The notes beneath the pieces are model-generated. The model saw only the letters and a program-made list of their open reading frames with translations. It made no database searches and was not told the origin of the DNA. Source: Ignavibacteria bacterium (GTDB lineage: Bacteria > Bacteroidota > Ignavibacteria > Ignavibacteriales > SURF-24). From it: a stretch of 64,000 bases of DNA. Shown piece by piece: positions 55,888 through 64,000 of the stretch. The position numbers were made by a program, and so were the translations under genes. Location: contig JAAXKQ010000007.1 of NCBI GenBank assembly GCA_025612245.1, positions 124,001 through 188,000 of the forward strand. The letters are read 5' to 3'. How positions within the stretch are numbered: the stretch's first letter is position 1; the number at the start of each line of letters is the position of its first letter.

Positions 55888-58596
55888 ATGTTCACTAAAG
55901 TGATACAATGCAAAATTTATATATATGCATTCATTCTCTCTGCCTTGCTCTCGGCAGCAGAGCTTCGGGCGGGAACGACGGGTAAAATCTCCGGCCGCGT
56001 CATGGACGCAACAACTAAGGAACCCTTAATTGGCGCTACCGTCGTCCTGTCTGGAACTAAAATGGGAGCGGCCTCGGATATGGATGGAAACTACTTCATA
56101 CTCAACATCCCGCCCGGAACCTATACGCTTAAGGCTACTGCGGTCGGCTATGCTTCAACTACAATTACAAACGTCAAGGTCTCGGTCGACGTGACTACAA
56201 AAATGGATATTCTCATGGGTGAGCAGGCTATTCAGCTGGATAACGTAGTCGTTACGGCAAGCCGCCCACTCGTGCAGAAGGACCTGACTTCAACCGAGGC
56301 AAGCGTAAGCGGCGAGCAGATCTCAATGCTGCCTCTGGAGGACGTGCAGGCGGTCATTAACCTCCAGGCCGGCGTCGTCGAGGGCCACGTCCGCGGCGGC
56401 AGAATGAATGAGGTTAAATATATGCTCGACGGCGTCTCGGTCAACGACGCCTTTACGGGCGACTACTCAATGCTTGCCGAGGTCAACAGCGTCGCCGAAG
56501 TACAGGTAATTACCGGTACTTTTAACGCCGAATACGGCGAGGCTCTCTCGGGCGTCGTTAACCAGGTGACAAAACTTGCCGGCGACTCGGTCTCAGGTGA
56601 ACTCCAGGTCTATTCAGGCGACTACTTTTCCACAAGACGAAACCAGTTCGGCCAAAGACTCTATAATAACATTAACCGCATAGACCCTAAAAACGTCTAT
56701 AACATTCAGGGAAGCCTGAGCGGCCCGGTACCCTTTACAAAAGGCTTCATGAAATACTTCTTCTCGGGAAGATACCTCAATGACGATGGATACCTCTACG
56801 GACAGAGAATCTTTAATCCGTCGGATTCTTCCAACTTCTCTGCCAACAACCCAAGTGACTGGTACGTGGGTGCAACAGGGGACAGGAAGTATGTCTCAAT
56901 GAATTACAGCAGGCGCTATACGCTGCAGGGTAAAATTTCCTTTGACGTCGGAAACGGCAAGGGACTCATACTTTCTGGCATGCTGCAGGACAGGAAGTAT
57001 AAGGAATATAACCACGCATACCAGCTAAACCCCGACGGGGACTACCAGAGGTTCCAGAACAGCCTCTTGGGCAGCATAACCTATAACCACGTCTTCGGGC
57101 AGAGCACCTTTATAGATATTATCGGCTCCGTATTTTCAACCGAGGCCAAGCAGTACGTCTATGAAAACCCGCTGGACCCCCGATACGTGAACCCGGAAAG
57201 GCTTAGGGATGCCGGGGCCAACTCTTTCCTGACAGGCGGAACCGAAAACTGGCACCTTCAGCACCGTACTACAACCAGTACGGGTAAAATAGATTTGACT
57301 TCTCAGGTCTTTAATTTCCTCCAGCTTAAAAGCGGCATTGAGGCCAATTTCCACAGGCTTAATTACAAGGACTTCCAGATCCACGTCGACGCTTCCACGG
57401 GCTACAGGCCCGCACTGCCTCAGCCCGGGGATTTTGACTATAATACTTATATCGTCAACCCTTACCAGCTGGCTTATTACATTCAGGGCAAGATCGAACT
57501 GGAATACCTCATCGTAAACCTGGGCGTAAGATTCGACTACTTCCAGCCCGATGCCTCGTACCTGAAAAACCCGGACCAGATTGCTGAACTCGATACACTG
57601 CGCCCCCCGTTCCCGTCCGCATTCTTTAATAAGGCTACCGTAAAATCCCAGATAAGCCCGAGGCTCGGCATTTCATACCCTATTTCCGACAGAGGGGCAA
57701 TCCATATTTCATATGGACACTTCTTCCAGATACCCCCCTTCGATTACCTCTACCGGAATCCTAACTACAGGATCCCTCTGGTTGGCGACTTCCCGGACTT
57801 TGTAGGAAACATTATCGGCAACCCCGACCTTCAACCCCAGCGCACAACTATTTATGAAATTGGCCTCCAGCAGGGGCTTACTGCCGATATCGGACTGACA
57901 CTTACGGCATACTACAAGGATATACGCAACCTCCTCGGTACTGAAATCCACATAAAAAATGAATTTAAAAAGTTTGCCAAATTCGTCAACACCGACTACG
58001 GCTCCGTAAGCGGATTTATCGTCGCCTTCGACAAACGCTTCAGCCAGGGCTTCAGCGCAAGCGTCGACTATACATACCAGGTTGCTAAGGGCAATGCCTC
58101 AGACCCTAATGAGGCTTTCAACAAGCAGCAGGCTAGCCCTCCGGTCGAGGTCAATAAACAGCTGGTATTCCTGGACTGGGACCGCAGGCACTCGCTTAAC
58201 TTTACACTCACGGCAGGCATACCGGGCAACTTTATCGGAAGCCTCATCGGACGACTCGGCTCTGGACTGCCTTATACGCCGGCCCTGCAGAACCAGAGGA
58301 CTGGCCTCGAGAACAGCGATACACGCCCGGCTGTCTTTAACATTGACCTCTACCTTACGAAATATTTAATGATGATGGGCCGCGGGCTTTCTCTTTTCCT
58401 CAAAGTCTATAACCTCTTTGATACGGCAAACGAAGTTAACGTCTTTACCGATACCGGCAGGGCCGGCTATACGCTCGACCTTACGCGCTCTCAGGCTCAG
58501 CCCCGCGGAGTCAATACACTGCAGGAATACTTTACGAGGCCCGACTTTTATTCCGCCCCGCGCCAGGTTATTCTAGGCGCTTCTCTTAATTTTTAG
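55888..58596 (+). CDS. TonB-dependent receptor with carboxypeptidase-like regulatory domain
   Basis: After a signal peptide, a CarboxypepD_reg-like domain (about 28-110: GKISGRVMDATTKEPLIGAT, GTYTLKATAVGYASTTI), then a plug domain with DNVVVTASRPLVQKDLTST, GGRMNEVKYMLDGVSVNDAF and GTFNAEYGEALSGVVNQVTK, then a beta barrel that ends with an aromatic-rich strand (RQVILGASLNF). It should import a large ligand using TonB energy, though no SusD is next to it. Start at 55888 (AGG eight bases upstream); GTG at 55879 is also in frame. Follows the T9SS repeat protein by 182 bp. Confidence 0.9.
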   Translation: MFTKVIQCKIYIYAFILSALLSAAELRAGTTGKISGRVMDATTKEPLIGATVVLSGTKMGAASDMDGNYFILNIPPGTYTLKATAVGYASTTITNVKVSVDVTTKMDILMGEQAIQLDNVVVTASRPLVQKDLTSTEASVSGEQISMLPLEDVQAVINLQAGVVEGHVRGGRMNEVKYMLDGVSVNDAFTGDYSMLAEVNSVAEVQVITGTFNAEYGEALSGVVNQVTKLAGDSVSGELQVYSGDYFSTRRNQFGQRLYNNINRIDPKNVYNIQGSLSGPVPFTKGFMKYFFSGRYLNDDGYLYGQRIFNPSDSSNFSANNPSDWYVGATGDRKYVSMNYSRRYTLQGKISFDVGNGKGLILSGMLQDRKYKEYNHAYQLNPDGDYQRFQNSLLGSITYNHVFGQSTFIDIIGSVFSTEAKQYVYENPLDPRYVNPERLRDAGANSFLTGGTENWHLQHRTTTSTGKIDLTSQVFNFLQLKSGIEANFHRLNYKDFQIHVDASTGYRPALPQPGDFDYNTYIVNPYQLAYYIQGKIELEYLIVNLGVRFDYFQPDASYLKNPDQIAELDTLRPPFPSAFFNKATVKSQISPRLGISYPISDRGAIHISYGHFFQIPPFDYLYRNPNYRIPLVGDFPDFVGNIIGNPDLQPQRTTIYEIGLQQGLTADIGLTLTAYYKDIRNLLGTEIHIKNEFKKFAKFVNTDYGSVSGFIVAFDKRFSQGFSASVDYTYQVAKGNASDPNEAFNKQQASPPVEVNKQLVFLDWDRRHSLNFTLTAGIPGNFIGSLIGRLGSGLPYTPALQNQRTGLENSDTRPAVFNIDLYLTKYLMMMGRGLSLFLKVYNLFDTANEVNVFTDTGRAGYTLDLTRSQAQPRGVNTLQEYFTRPDFYSAPRQVILGASLNF

Positions 58597-58622
58597 GTGT
58601 CCAGAACTAATGGAGGTTAGCT

Positions 58623-61600
58623 GTGTACAAAAATAAATTTTTGGCCAAAGGCACGATCCTTTTTCTGAGCCTTCTTTTCCTCTTGAGCCCCGAAGCCCTG
58701 CTGGCCCAAAGGCTCATCGACAAAAACAGGGGAAGCCACTTCAACAGCAAAAAAGGTTACATGGACGGCAACCTTGTGCAGACCGTATACTATAACTTTG
58801 GAGAGATTGCCGACTGGCTTAACGACCCCACACTTAGCGGCGTGTGGCCCAAAGGTACAAACCATACTTATGTCGATGGCGTGGCTGTAATCGTTCAGGC
58901 CGAGACAAAGGACCCTCAGGGTAAGACTATTCACCCCCTCGAGACAAACTACTACGAGTATACCAGGCACGACGTGGCTACAGGCGTTACTTACGGCTGG
59001 TGGCCGCTCCCGGGATACGCAAACCCTTACCAGCCTTATGTCGCAAGAAGCGATGACCCCAATACGTGGCCCTTGCACTGGCCCGATAGACCGTCCGACT
59101 GGGACGGCAAGTGGAACGGATTTTTCGGCAATAACGTCAGAAATGCCGACCTCGAGACCTACTTCGTCTTTGACGACAATGAGGATAAGGATTATATTCT
59201 CAAGAATAACTTCCACCCCGATGCCGAAGACCCAACGCGCGGCGGACTTGGCCTCCAGGTGCACGCAAGAGGCTTCCAGTGGTCCCAGGTGCTGGCTGAA
59301 GACGTTATCTTCTGGTACTATGAAATTACAAATATGGGCACTACAGACTACCAGAGGGCCCTCTTCGCTCAGTACGTCGACTGGGGTATTGGCGGCCACG
59401 ATAACTCCTCAAATAACGCCGGAAACTACGACGCGCTTCTGAATATATCTTATGCCTACTCCGTCGTCCCTTTCGGTACCCCGGGCAGCTGGAGCCCCGT
59501 TGGTATTGCAGGCTATGCATTCCTGGAAAGCCCCGGAATTCCGGATGACAATAAGGATAACGACGAGGACGGTCTTACCGACGAGAAGCGCGATAACGTG
59601 GCACAGAATTTTATCAACCTCCCTACGGAGGACCCTTTCCTCAGGGACCCCGCACGCGACACGCTGCAGTTCCAGAAATTCTATGGCTACTCCTGGAGAC
59701 CTCACTGGGATGCCGACGAGAACTGCAACTGGAGAAGCTTTAATGACCTCAATGCAAACGGAAAATGGGATGCCGGCGAACCACTTAACGACGACGTCGG
59801 AAGCGACGGCATAGGCCCTTACGACGAGGGCTATACAGGCCCGGATCCCAACGGCACAGAGGCTAACGGAAGACCGGACCAGGGCGAACCTAATTTCGGC
59901 ATCCTCGATAAGGATGAATCGGACCAGCTTGGACTTACAGGATTTCTTATCGCGGCAGTGCATACATACGACCTTAATAACGACGAACATAACTGGCAGG
60001 GACTCTCGGCACTTCCGCCCCCAAGAGTTCAGTCACTGGTCGGTGTAAACCTCGCAAACTATTTTTCATCCTATTTCATTCACCTCCAGGGACGCACTTC
60101 CTATAGCGCTGCAACCGGACAGGTGCAGGAGACAGGGGAGACCGAAAGGTTCTCTATGGGCCTCATCTTTGCCCTGGATAAAAATGACCTCTTCAGGCGG
60201 AAAAGAACCGTTCAGCAGATCTATAACGCAAACTACCGCTTCGCAAAGCCCCCCGATAAGCCGCTCATTAAGGCTATCGCAGGAAACGGAAAGGTGACGC
60301 TCTACTGGGACGACAGGGCCGAGAAGACTTTCGACGCCTTCTACCAGAGGTATAACTTTGAAGGCTACAGAATTTACATGGCTACCGACCCTAACTTCCT
60401 GGAGACCAAGGTCGTAACCGACGCTTACGGCAAAAGCGTCTACAGAAAACCACTCGCACAGTTCGACCTGGTCGACGGCGTTACCGGACTGCATCCCATA
60501 AATGTAAACGGCGCTATGTTCTACCTCGGCGACGATACCGGGCTGCAGCACTCCTATGTCGACACTACCGTGCAGAACGGACAGACATACTACTACGCCG
60601 TCGTGGCCTACGACAAGGGCTTTACTACTACCACAATCCAGGGGGAGTTCCTCGGAATTCCACCTTCTGAAACTACGAGCATTATAAAGCAGGACGTGAA
60701 CGGCACCATAAAAACTGACGTCAATACCGCTGCCGTTACACCCCACGCCCCGGCTGCAGGATACGTCCCGCCGCAGATCTCACAATACCTGGCAAGCGGA
60801 CCCTCATCGGGATCCGTAAATATAGACATCATCGACCCGGAGCAGCTTAAGAATAATAATACATACAGGGTGGAGTTCCTGGACTTTACGAAGTATCACA
60901 ACAACCGCCACCCCTTCTACAGCCTCATCAATACGACGACAAACGACACGGCCATAAAACCCATTCAGATGAAGGGGGCTAACGAACAAACACTCGTTGT
61001 TGACGGATTCTCCGTCAACCTCAATAACGATACTCTCGTTACGGTCGATAATGCCAAAAGCGGCTGGGTTAAAGGAAACAGCAACTACGTGGCTACTGTC
61101 GGCTTCGACCCCCGATACGTAAAAACCTACGGCGGCAGGAGAATCGACTACCCCGCAGACTTTGAAATTACTTTCCTTGAAAAGGGAAAGGGCGATTCCT
61201 CTTTCGTCGCAAAGTCCTTCAGCCAGCCCAGCGCTTCGAATATTACTATTAGAAACATTACCGAGGGACTCGAACACGTGCAGTTTATCCTGGAGGAACC
61301 TACGGGTGCCGACTCCATGTTCGATGCCAATGACGCTGCCTTTATTGTCGTGGGAGACTCTGCAGGAAAACGTGCTACGGGTATTTCGGACTACAGGGTT
61401 ACCTGGTCGCTGACCTTCCAGGTCGATACCACAATTAAAGAGGCCCCAAGACCCCCTCAGCCCGGAGACGTATTCAGGATTGCCACCACAAAACCTTTCA
61501 GAACGGGCGAGCACGTCGATTTTACAACCAAGGCTCCTTATCTGGACCCCACAAAGGCTAAAAACGACCTGAGCCTAATTGACGTGGTGCCAAACCCATA

Positions 61601-61880
61601 TACCGGAGCCGCATCCTGGGAACCTCTTACTACCAGCGTCGGACGTGGCGAAAGAAGAATTAACTTTATTCACCTTCCCGCCCAGTGCGATATCAGGATC
61701 TATACGATGAGCGGAAAGCTCGTCCAGACACTGTCACACTACAGCACGGCCGATAACGGCCAGGAGGCCTGGAACCTGGTTTCACGCGATGGAATGGATA
61801 TAGCTTACGGCGTCTATATCTACCACGTTGATGCCCCGGGCATTGGGACTAAGATAGGCCGCTTTGCAATTATTAAGTAA
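58623..61880 (+). CDS. large secreted FN3-type protein with C-terminal T9SS-like domain, 1085 aa
   Basis: Signal peptide (ILFLSLLFLLSPEALLAQ), then a long domain with many Trp and Asp residues and Ca-binding-like repeats (DDNKDNDEDGLTDE, DLNANGKWDAGEPLNDD, DPNGTEANGRPDQGEP). A fibronectin type III-like part follows (KPLIKAIAGNGKVTLYWDDR, YYYAVVAYDKGF). The end, DVVPNPYTGAASWEPL with IRIYTMSGKLVQTL and YGVYIYHVDAPG, is a T9SS-type sorting or anchoring domain. The start codon is GTG with GGAGG six bases ahead. Twenty-six bases after the TonB receptor gene, so the two are co-transcribed. Possible surface partner of that receptor, inferred. Confidence 0.82.
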   Translation: MYKNKFLAKGTILFLSLLFLLSPEALLAQRLIDKNRGSHFNSKKGYMDGNLVQTVYYNFGEIADWLNDPTLSGVWPKGTNHTYVDGVAVIVQAETKDPQGKTIHPLETNYYEYTRHDVATGVTYGWWPLPGYANPYQPYVARSDDPNTWPLHWPDRPSDWDGKWNGFFGNNVRNADLETYFVFDDNEDKDYILKNNFHPDAEDPTRGGLGLQVHARGFQWSQVLAEDVIFWYYEITNMGTTDYQRALFAQYVDWGIGGHDNSSNNAGNYDALLNISYAYSVVPFGTPGSWSPVGIAGYAFLESPGIPDDNKDNDEDGLTDEKRDNVAQNFINLPTEDPFLRDPARDTLQFQKFYGYSWRPHWDADENCNWRSFNDLNANGKWDAGEPLNDDVGSDGIGPYDEGYTGPDPNGTEANGRPDQGEPNFGILDKDESDQLGLTGFLIAAVHTYDLNNDEHNWQGLSALPPPRVQSLVGVNLANYFSSYFIHLQGRTSYSAATGQVQETGETERFSMGLIFALDKNDLFRRKRTVQQIYNANYRFAKPPDKPLIKAIAGNGKVTLYWDDRAEKTFDAFYQRYNFEGYRIYMATDPNFLETKVVTDAYGKSVYRKPLAQFDLVDGVTGLHPINVNGAMFYLGDDTGLQHSYVDTTVQNGQTYYYAVVAYDKGFTTTTIQGEFLGIPPSETTSIIKQDVNGTIKTDVNTAAVTPHAPAAGYVPPQISQYLASGPSSGSVNIDIIDPEQLKNNNTYRVEFLDFTKYHNNRHPFYSLINTTTNDTAIKPIQMKGANEQTLVVDGFSVNLNNDTLVTVDNAKSGWVKGNSNYVATVGFDPRYVKTYGGRRIDYPADFEITFLEKGKGDSSFVAKSFSQPSASNITIRNITEGLEHVQFILEEPTGADSMFDANDAAFIVVGDSAGKRATGISDYRVTWSLTFQVDTTIKEAPRPPQPGDVFRIATTKPFRTGEHVDFTTKAPYLDPTKAKNDLSLIDVVPNPYTGAASWEPLTTSVGRGERRINFIHLPAQCDIRIYTMSGKLVQTLSHYSTADNGQEAWNLVSRDGMDIAYGVYIYHVDAPGIGTKIGRFAIIK

Positions 61881-61960
61881 TTAAGTACGGAAAACGTGGT
61901 TTTATACAATATGTTTTGCAGGCCTGATTACTAAAACTTTTGCGAGTATGAGAGGTATTT

Positions 61961-62989
61961 ATGAAGAGAATATTGTTACTGTTAATGTTTATATATCCGG
62001 CTTTTCTTCCGGCACAGATCTTCAACAGAAATGTTTCCAAAACCAGCACCGTTGCGGCTACATTTCTTGAGATACCCGTGGGAGCTTCATCAATCGGAAT
62101 GGGTGGGGCTTTCGTCAGTATCGCCAACGACGCTACGGCACTCTACTGGAATGCTGCCGGCATCGCCAATATGCAGCAGATGGAATTCCTTGCTCAGCAT
62201 ACAAACTGGCTCGCTGGAACAGGATTCGACTTTGCGGCTCTCATCCTGCCCCTGAGCGGCATCGGAACCTTCGGCTTCAGCTTTACTTCCCTTAATATGC
62301 CCGATATGAAAGTCACTACGGTCGATATGCCCGAGGGTACGGGCGAATTCTTCAGCGCGGGCGACCTGGCCGTCGGAATCGCTTATGCAATGAGCCTTAC
62401 AGACAGGTTCTCTATCGGCTTTAACGCCAAATATATTCAGCAGAGCATCTGGCACGAATCCGCCTCGGGCTTTGCCGTCGACTTCAGCACTATCTTTAGA
62501 ACGGACCTGCTGAACGGACTCGTTATCGGTGCCGCAATTTCAAACTTCGGCACCTCAATGAAACTCTCCGGCAGGGATACCAGGACATTCGGACGGGTGG
62601 ACCCCACAAAACTGGGCTCTAACGAGAGAATTCCGTTCGACATTGAAATGGATTCGTGGGACCTGCCTCTTTTCATGCAGCTCGGAGTCTCGACAAACCT
62701 GGTCAAATCGGAAGAGTTCAAGTGGCTCGTTGCCGTCGACGCGCTTCACCCGAACGACAACTACGAAAGCGTTAACGTGGGAAGCGAAATCTCCTACCAC
62801 GATATGGTGTTCTTAAGGGGAGGCTTTAACTCGCTTTTCCTCAAACAGAAAGAAGGCGGCCTCTCGCTCGGCATTGGCGTGAGCTCGGGAAATTTCTTCG
62901 GACAAACGGGCGTCAGGTTCGACTACGCATACAGGAATTTCGGTCGCCTGGAAAATATACACGTCTTCTCGGTTGACCTGAAGTTCTAA
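61961..62989 (+). CDS. PorV/PorQ-family outer-membrane beta-barrel, 342 aa
   Basis: Signal peptide MKRILLLLMFIYPAFLPAQ, then the PorV/PorQ signature: FLEIPVGASSIGMGGAFVSI and NDATALYWNAAGIANMQQME, with a run of amphipathic strands that ends VFSVDLKF. In T9SS bacteria PorV (LptO) escorts sorted cargo to the surface attachment complex. Whether this is the shuttle or only a paralogue cannot be told; proximity to two genes with sorting-like C-termini supports a role in their export or display. 80 bp after the previous gene. Confidence 0.85.
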   Translation: MKRILLLLMFIYPAFLPAQIFNRNVSKTSTVAATFLEIPVGASSIGMGGAFVSIANDATALYWNAAGIANMQQMEFLAQHTNWLAGTGFDFAALILPLSGIGTFGFSFTSLNMPDMKVTTVDMPEGTGEFFSAGDLAVGIAYAMSLTDRFSIGFNAKYIQQSIWHESASGFAVDFSTIFRTDLLNGLVIGAAISNFGTSMKLSGRDTRTFGRVDPTKLGSNERIPFDIEMDSWDLPLFMQLGVSTNLVKSEEFKWLVAVDALHPNDNYESVNVGSEISYHDMVFLRGGFNSLFLKQKEGGLSLGIGVSSGNFFGQTGVRFDYAYRNFGRLENIHVFSVDLKF

Positions 62990-63015
62990 AAAAGCGTGAA
63001 TACTGGAGAGAAATT

Positions 63016-64000
63016 ATGAAGCTAATAAATCTAAAAAACTTTAAGGCGGGACTTGTTCTTGCAACCCTTCTACCCGCCACTGTATATGTTTTACCGGCAA
63101 GGGCACAGACCGACTTTAAGAGGCTTGAGCTGAAAGAAAAAGATTATAAATCCCTCGTCGTGGCAAACGTCGGGAACATGAAGATTACCGCGCAGGAGTT
63201 TATGACCAGCTATGAATTCGGGCCCGCTTTTGTCAGGCGCGAGAAGAATTCCTTGAGACGATACCTGGATTTTATGATAAATGAAAAGCTCCTTGCCTTT
63301 GAGGGATACTCCAGAGGGCTCGACTCCACGCTTGAGGTGTCAGCCATATTATCCGATATCGAAGGTGACCTCGTAACCGAGGAGCTTTACAGGAAAAATA
63401 TCTGGGATAAGCTTTCCGTAAGCAACTTGGAAATTGAGAAGGGGATTGAAAAAGAACGGGTGAAACTCCAGCTCAGGTGGATCTATAAAACCTCGTTTGA
63501 CGGGATTAAAGAAGTGTACGATAGCCTGCGCCGCGGCACCTCCTTCGACACGCTTTTTAATGCACAGTTTGGAAATGGCCTTAAATTTGAGGAAAGATAC
63601 CTTGAATCGACGGCCTTCAGCCTCGGGAAAAAAAATCCCCTCCTTGCAGCAATCGTGGATACAATGGCACCCGGCGGCCTTACGCCTCCGGTTCAGACAC
63701 CCGACGGCTACTACATACTTAAACTCGAAAATATCTGGCGCTCGGTAATTACCACTGAAACTGAAATGGAAAAGCTAAGGTACGAGGTCAACAGGGCCCT
63801 CATTAAAGAAAAGGCAGATTCGCTTTCAGACAAATTCGTGAATAATGTGTTGCTCAGGGAAAAACCCGTAATTATAAGAGAGACCTTAAATATTCTAAAG
63901 GCATATCTGGCTAAAAAAATTCTCGGGGAGGAAAAGTATAACGAGTGGGATGTGGCTAAAAATATTCGCCCTGTATATCCCGGCTTTAACCCCGAGGTTA
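63016..64000 (+). CDS. peptidyl-prolyl isomerase-type periplasmic chaperone, partial
   Basis: An ORF starts at 63016 (GGAGAG nine bases before) and stays open to the end of the window, 328 codons. The N-terminus has a signal peptide (LATLLPATVYVLPARAQ). Residues 50-90 form a SurA-like N-domain (VANVGNMKITAQEFMTSYEF, YLDFMINEKLLAFEGY), and residues 175-245 look like a parvulin PPIase domain (SLRRGTSFDTLFN, GGLTPPVQTPDGYYILKL). Helps fold outer-membrane proteins, probably the barrels encoded just upstream. The 3' part and C-terminal domain lie outside the window. Confidence 0.75.
   Translation, partial: MKLINLKNFKAGLVLATLLPATVYVLPARAQTDFKRLELKEKDYKSLVVANVGNMKITAQEFMTSYEFGPAFVRREKNSLRRYLDFMINEKLLAFEGYSRGLDSTLEVSAILSDIEGDLVTEELYRKNIWDKLSVSNLEIEKGIEKERVKLQLRWIYKTSFDGIKEVYDSLRRGTSFDTLFNAQFGNGLKFEERYLESTAFSLGKKNPLLAAIVDTMAPGGLTPPVQTPDGYYILKLENIWRSVITTETEMEKLRYEVNRALIKEKADSLSDKFVNNVLLREKPVIIRETLNILKAYLAKKILGEEKYNEWDVAKNIRPVYPGFNPEV

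Noticed and set aside
58617-61514. Long minus-strand frames (58617-59399, 59409-59990, 60066-60746, 60804-61514) opposite the 1085-residue gene
   Set aside because: They are mirror frames of a strongly biased coding strand. The plus-strand protein has a signal peptide, ribosome site and recognisable C-terminal domain; the minus frames have none.
1-64000. tRNA, rRNA, CRISPR or prophage elements
   Set aside because: Read on both strands, I saw no T-loop-like cloverleaf, no rRNA-like segment, no spaced short repeats and no phage or integrase genes. A tRNAscan-SE run would settle the tRNA question.

Overview
The window looks like a chromosomal segment from a member of the Ignavibacteria or a close relative in the Bacteroidota/Chlorobi group. 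The main evidence is a type IX secretion (T9SS) C-terminal sorting domain with the EQNYPNPFNPTTTIRYS signature, a PorV/PorQ-family barrel, a carboxypeptidase-regulatory-like TonB receptor, a YpdA-type reductase, and several promoter -7 boxes of the Bacteroidota form TAnnTTTG. Unlike many Bacteroidota, a good share of genes have clear GGAGG-type ribosome binding sites. The genus call is inference. No rRNA, tRNA, CRISPR array, insertion sequence or prophage was seen.

Layout. Positions 1-1486 hold a minus-strand module of unknown genes that runs off the left edge. Positions 1487-3793 hold an intergenic region rich in hairpins, then a 49-residue membrane peptide, a histidine-kinase-like protein whose phospho-acceptor His is a Tyr, and a LuxR-type response regulator. 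Positions 3797-10839 are one minus-strand export operon (TetR, HlyD-type fusion lipoprotein, ABC ATPase, TolC-type channel, second ABC ATPase, two ABC-2 permeases), resembling E. coli cecR-ybhGFSR; four phased half-sites lie over its promoter. Positions 10981-14754 hold a methyltransferase, prfA, a small membrane protein and an AI-2E-family permease.

Positions 14916-30669 form a surface-polysaccharide locus: glycosyltransferases, a Wzx-type flippase, a DegT aminotransferase, a hexapeptide acyltransferase and a WecF-like transferase (together suggesting a 4-acetamido-4,6-dideoxyhexose), a YfhO-type membrane protein, a methyltransferase, and a GT2 enzyme with a long Gln/Arg/Pro-rich head. About 20.3-24.6 kb is visibly richer in A+T than its flanks.

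Positions 30928-43133 are mostly stress and housekeeping functions: a metallophosphoesterase, YpdA, a zinc peptidase lipoprotein, a GroES-like protein, OxyR diverging from AhpC-AhpD with a good OxyR-type operator, an alpha/beta hydrolase, an ECF sigma/anti-sigma pair with a repeat-bearing exported protein, and Rnk. Positions 43224-50687 hold a PLP decarboxylase, RlpA, a TlpA-like thioredoxin, a DUF971 protein, an SPFH protein, a ferritin-like protein and pyrimidine-nucleoside phosphorylase.

Positions 51021-64000 look like a carbohydrate-responsive export/uptake cluster: LacI regulator, zinc dehydrogenase, a T9SS-sorted protein made of two near-identical 363-residue repeats, a TonB-dependent receptor, a 1085-residue secreted protein, a PorV-like barrel and a periplasmic parvulin-type foldase cut by the right edge.
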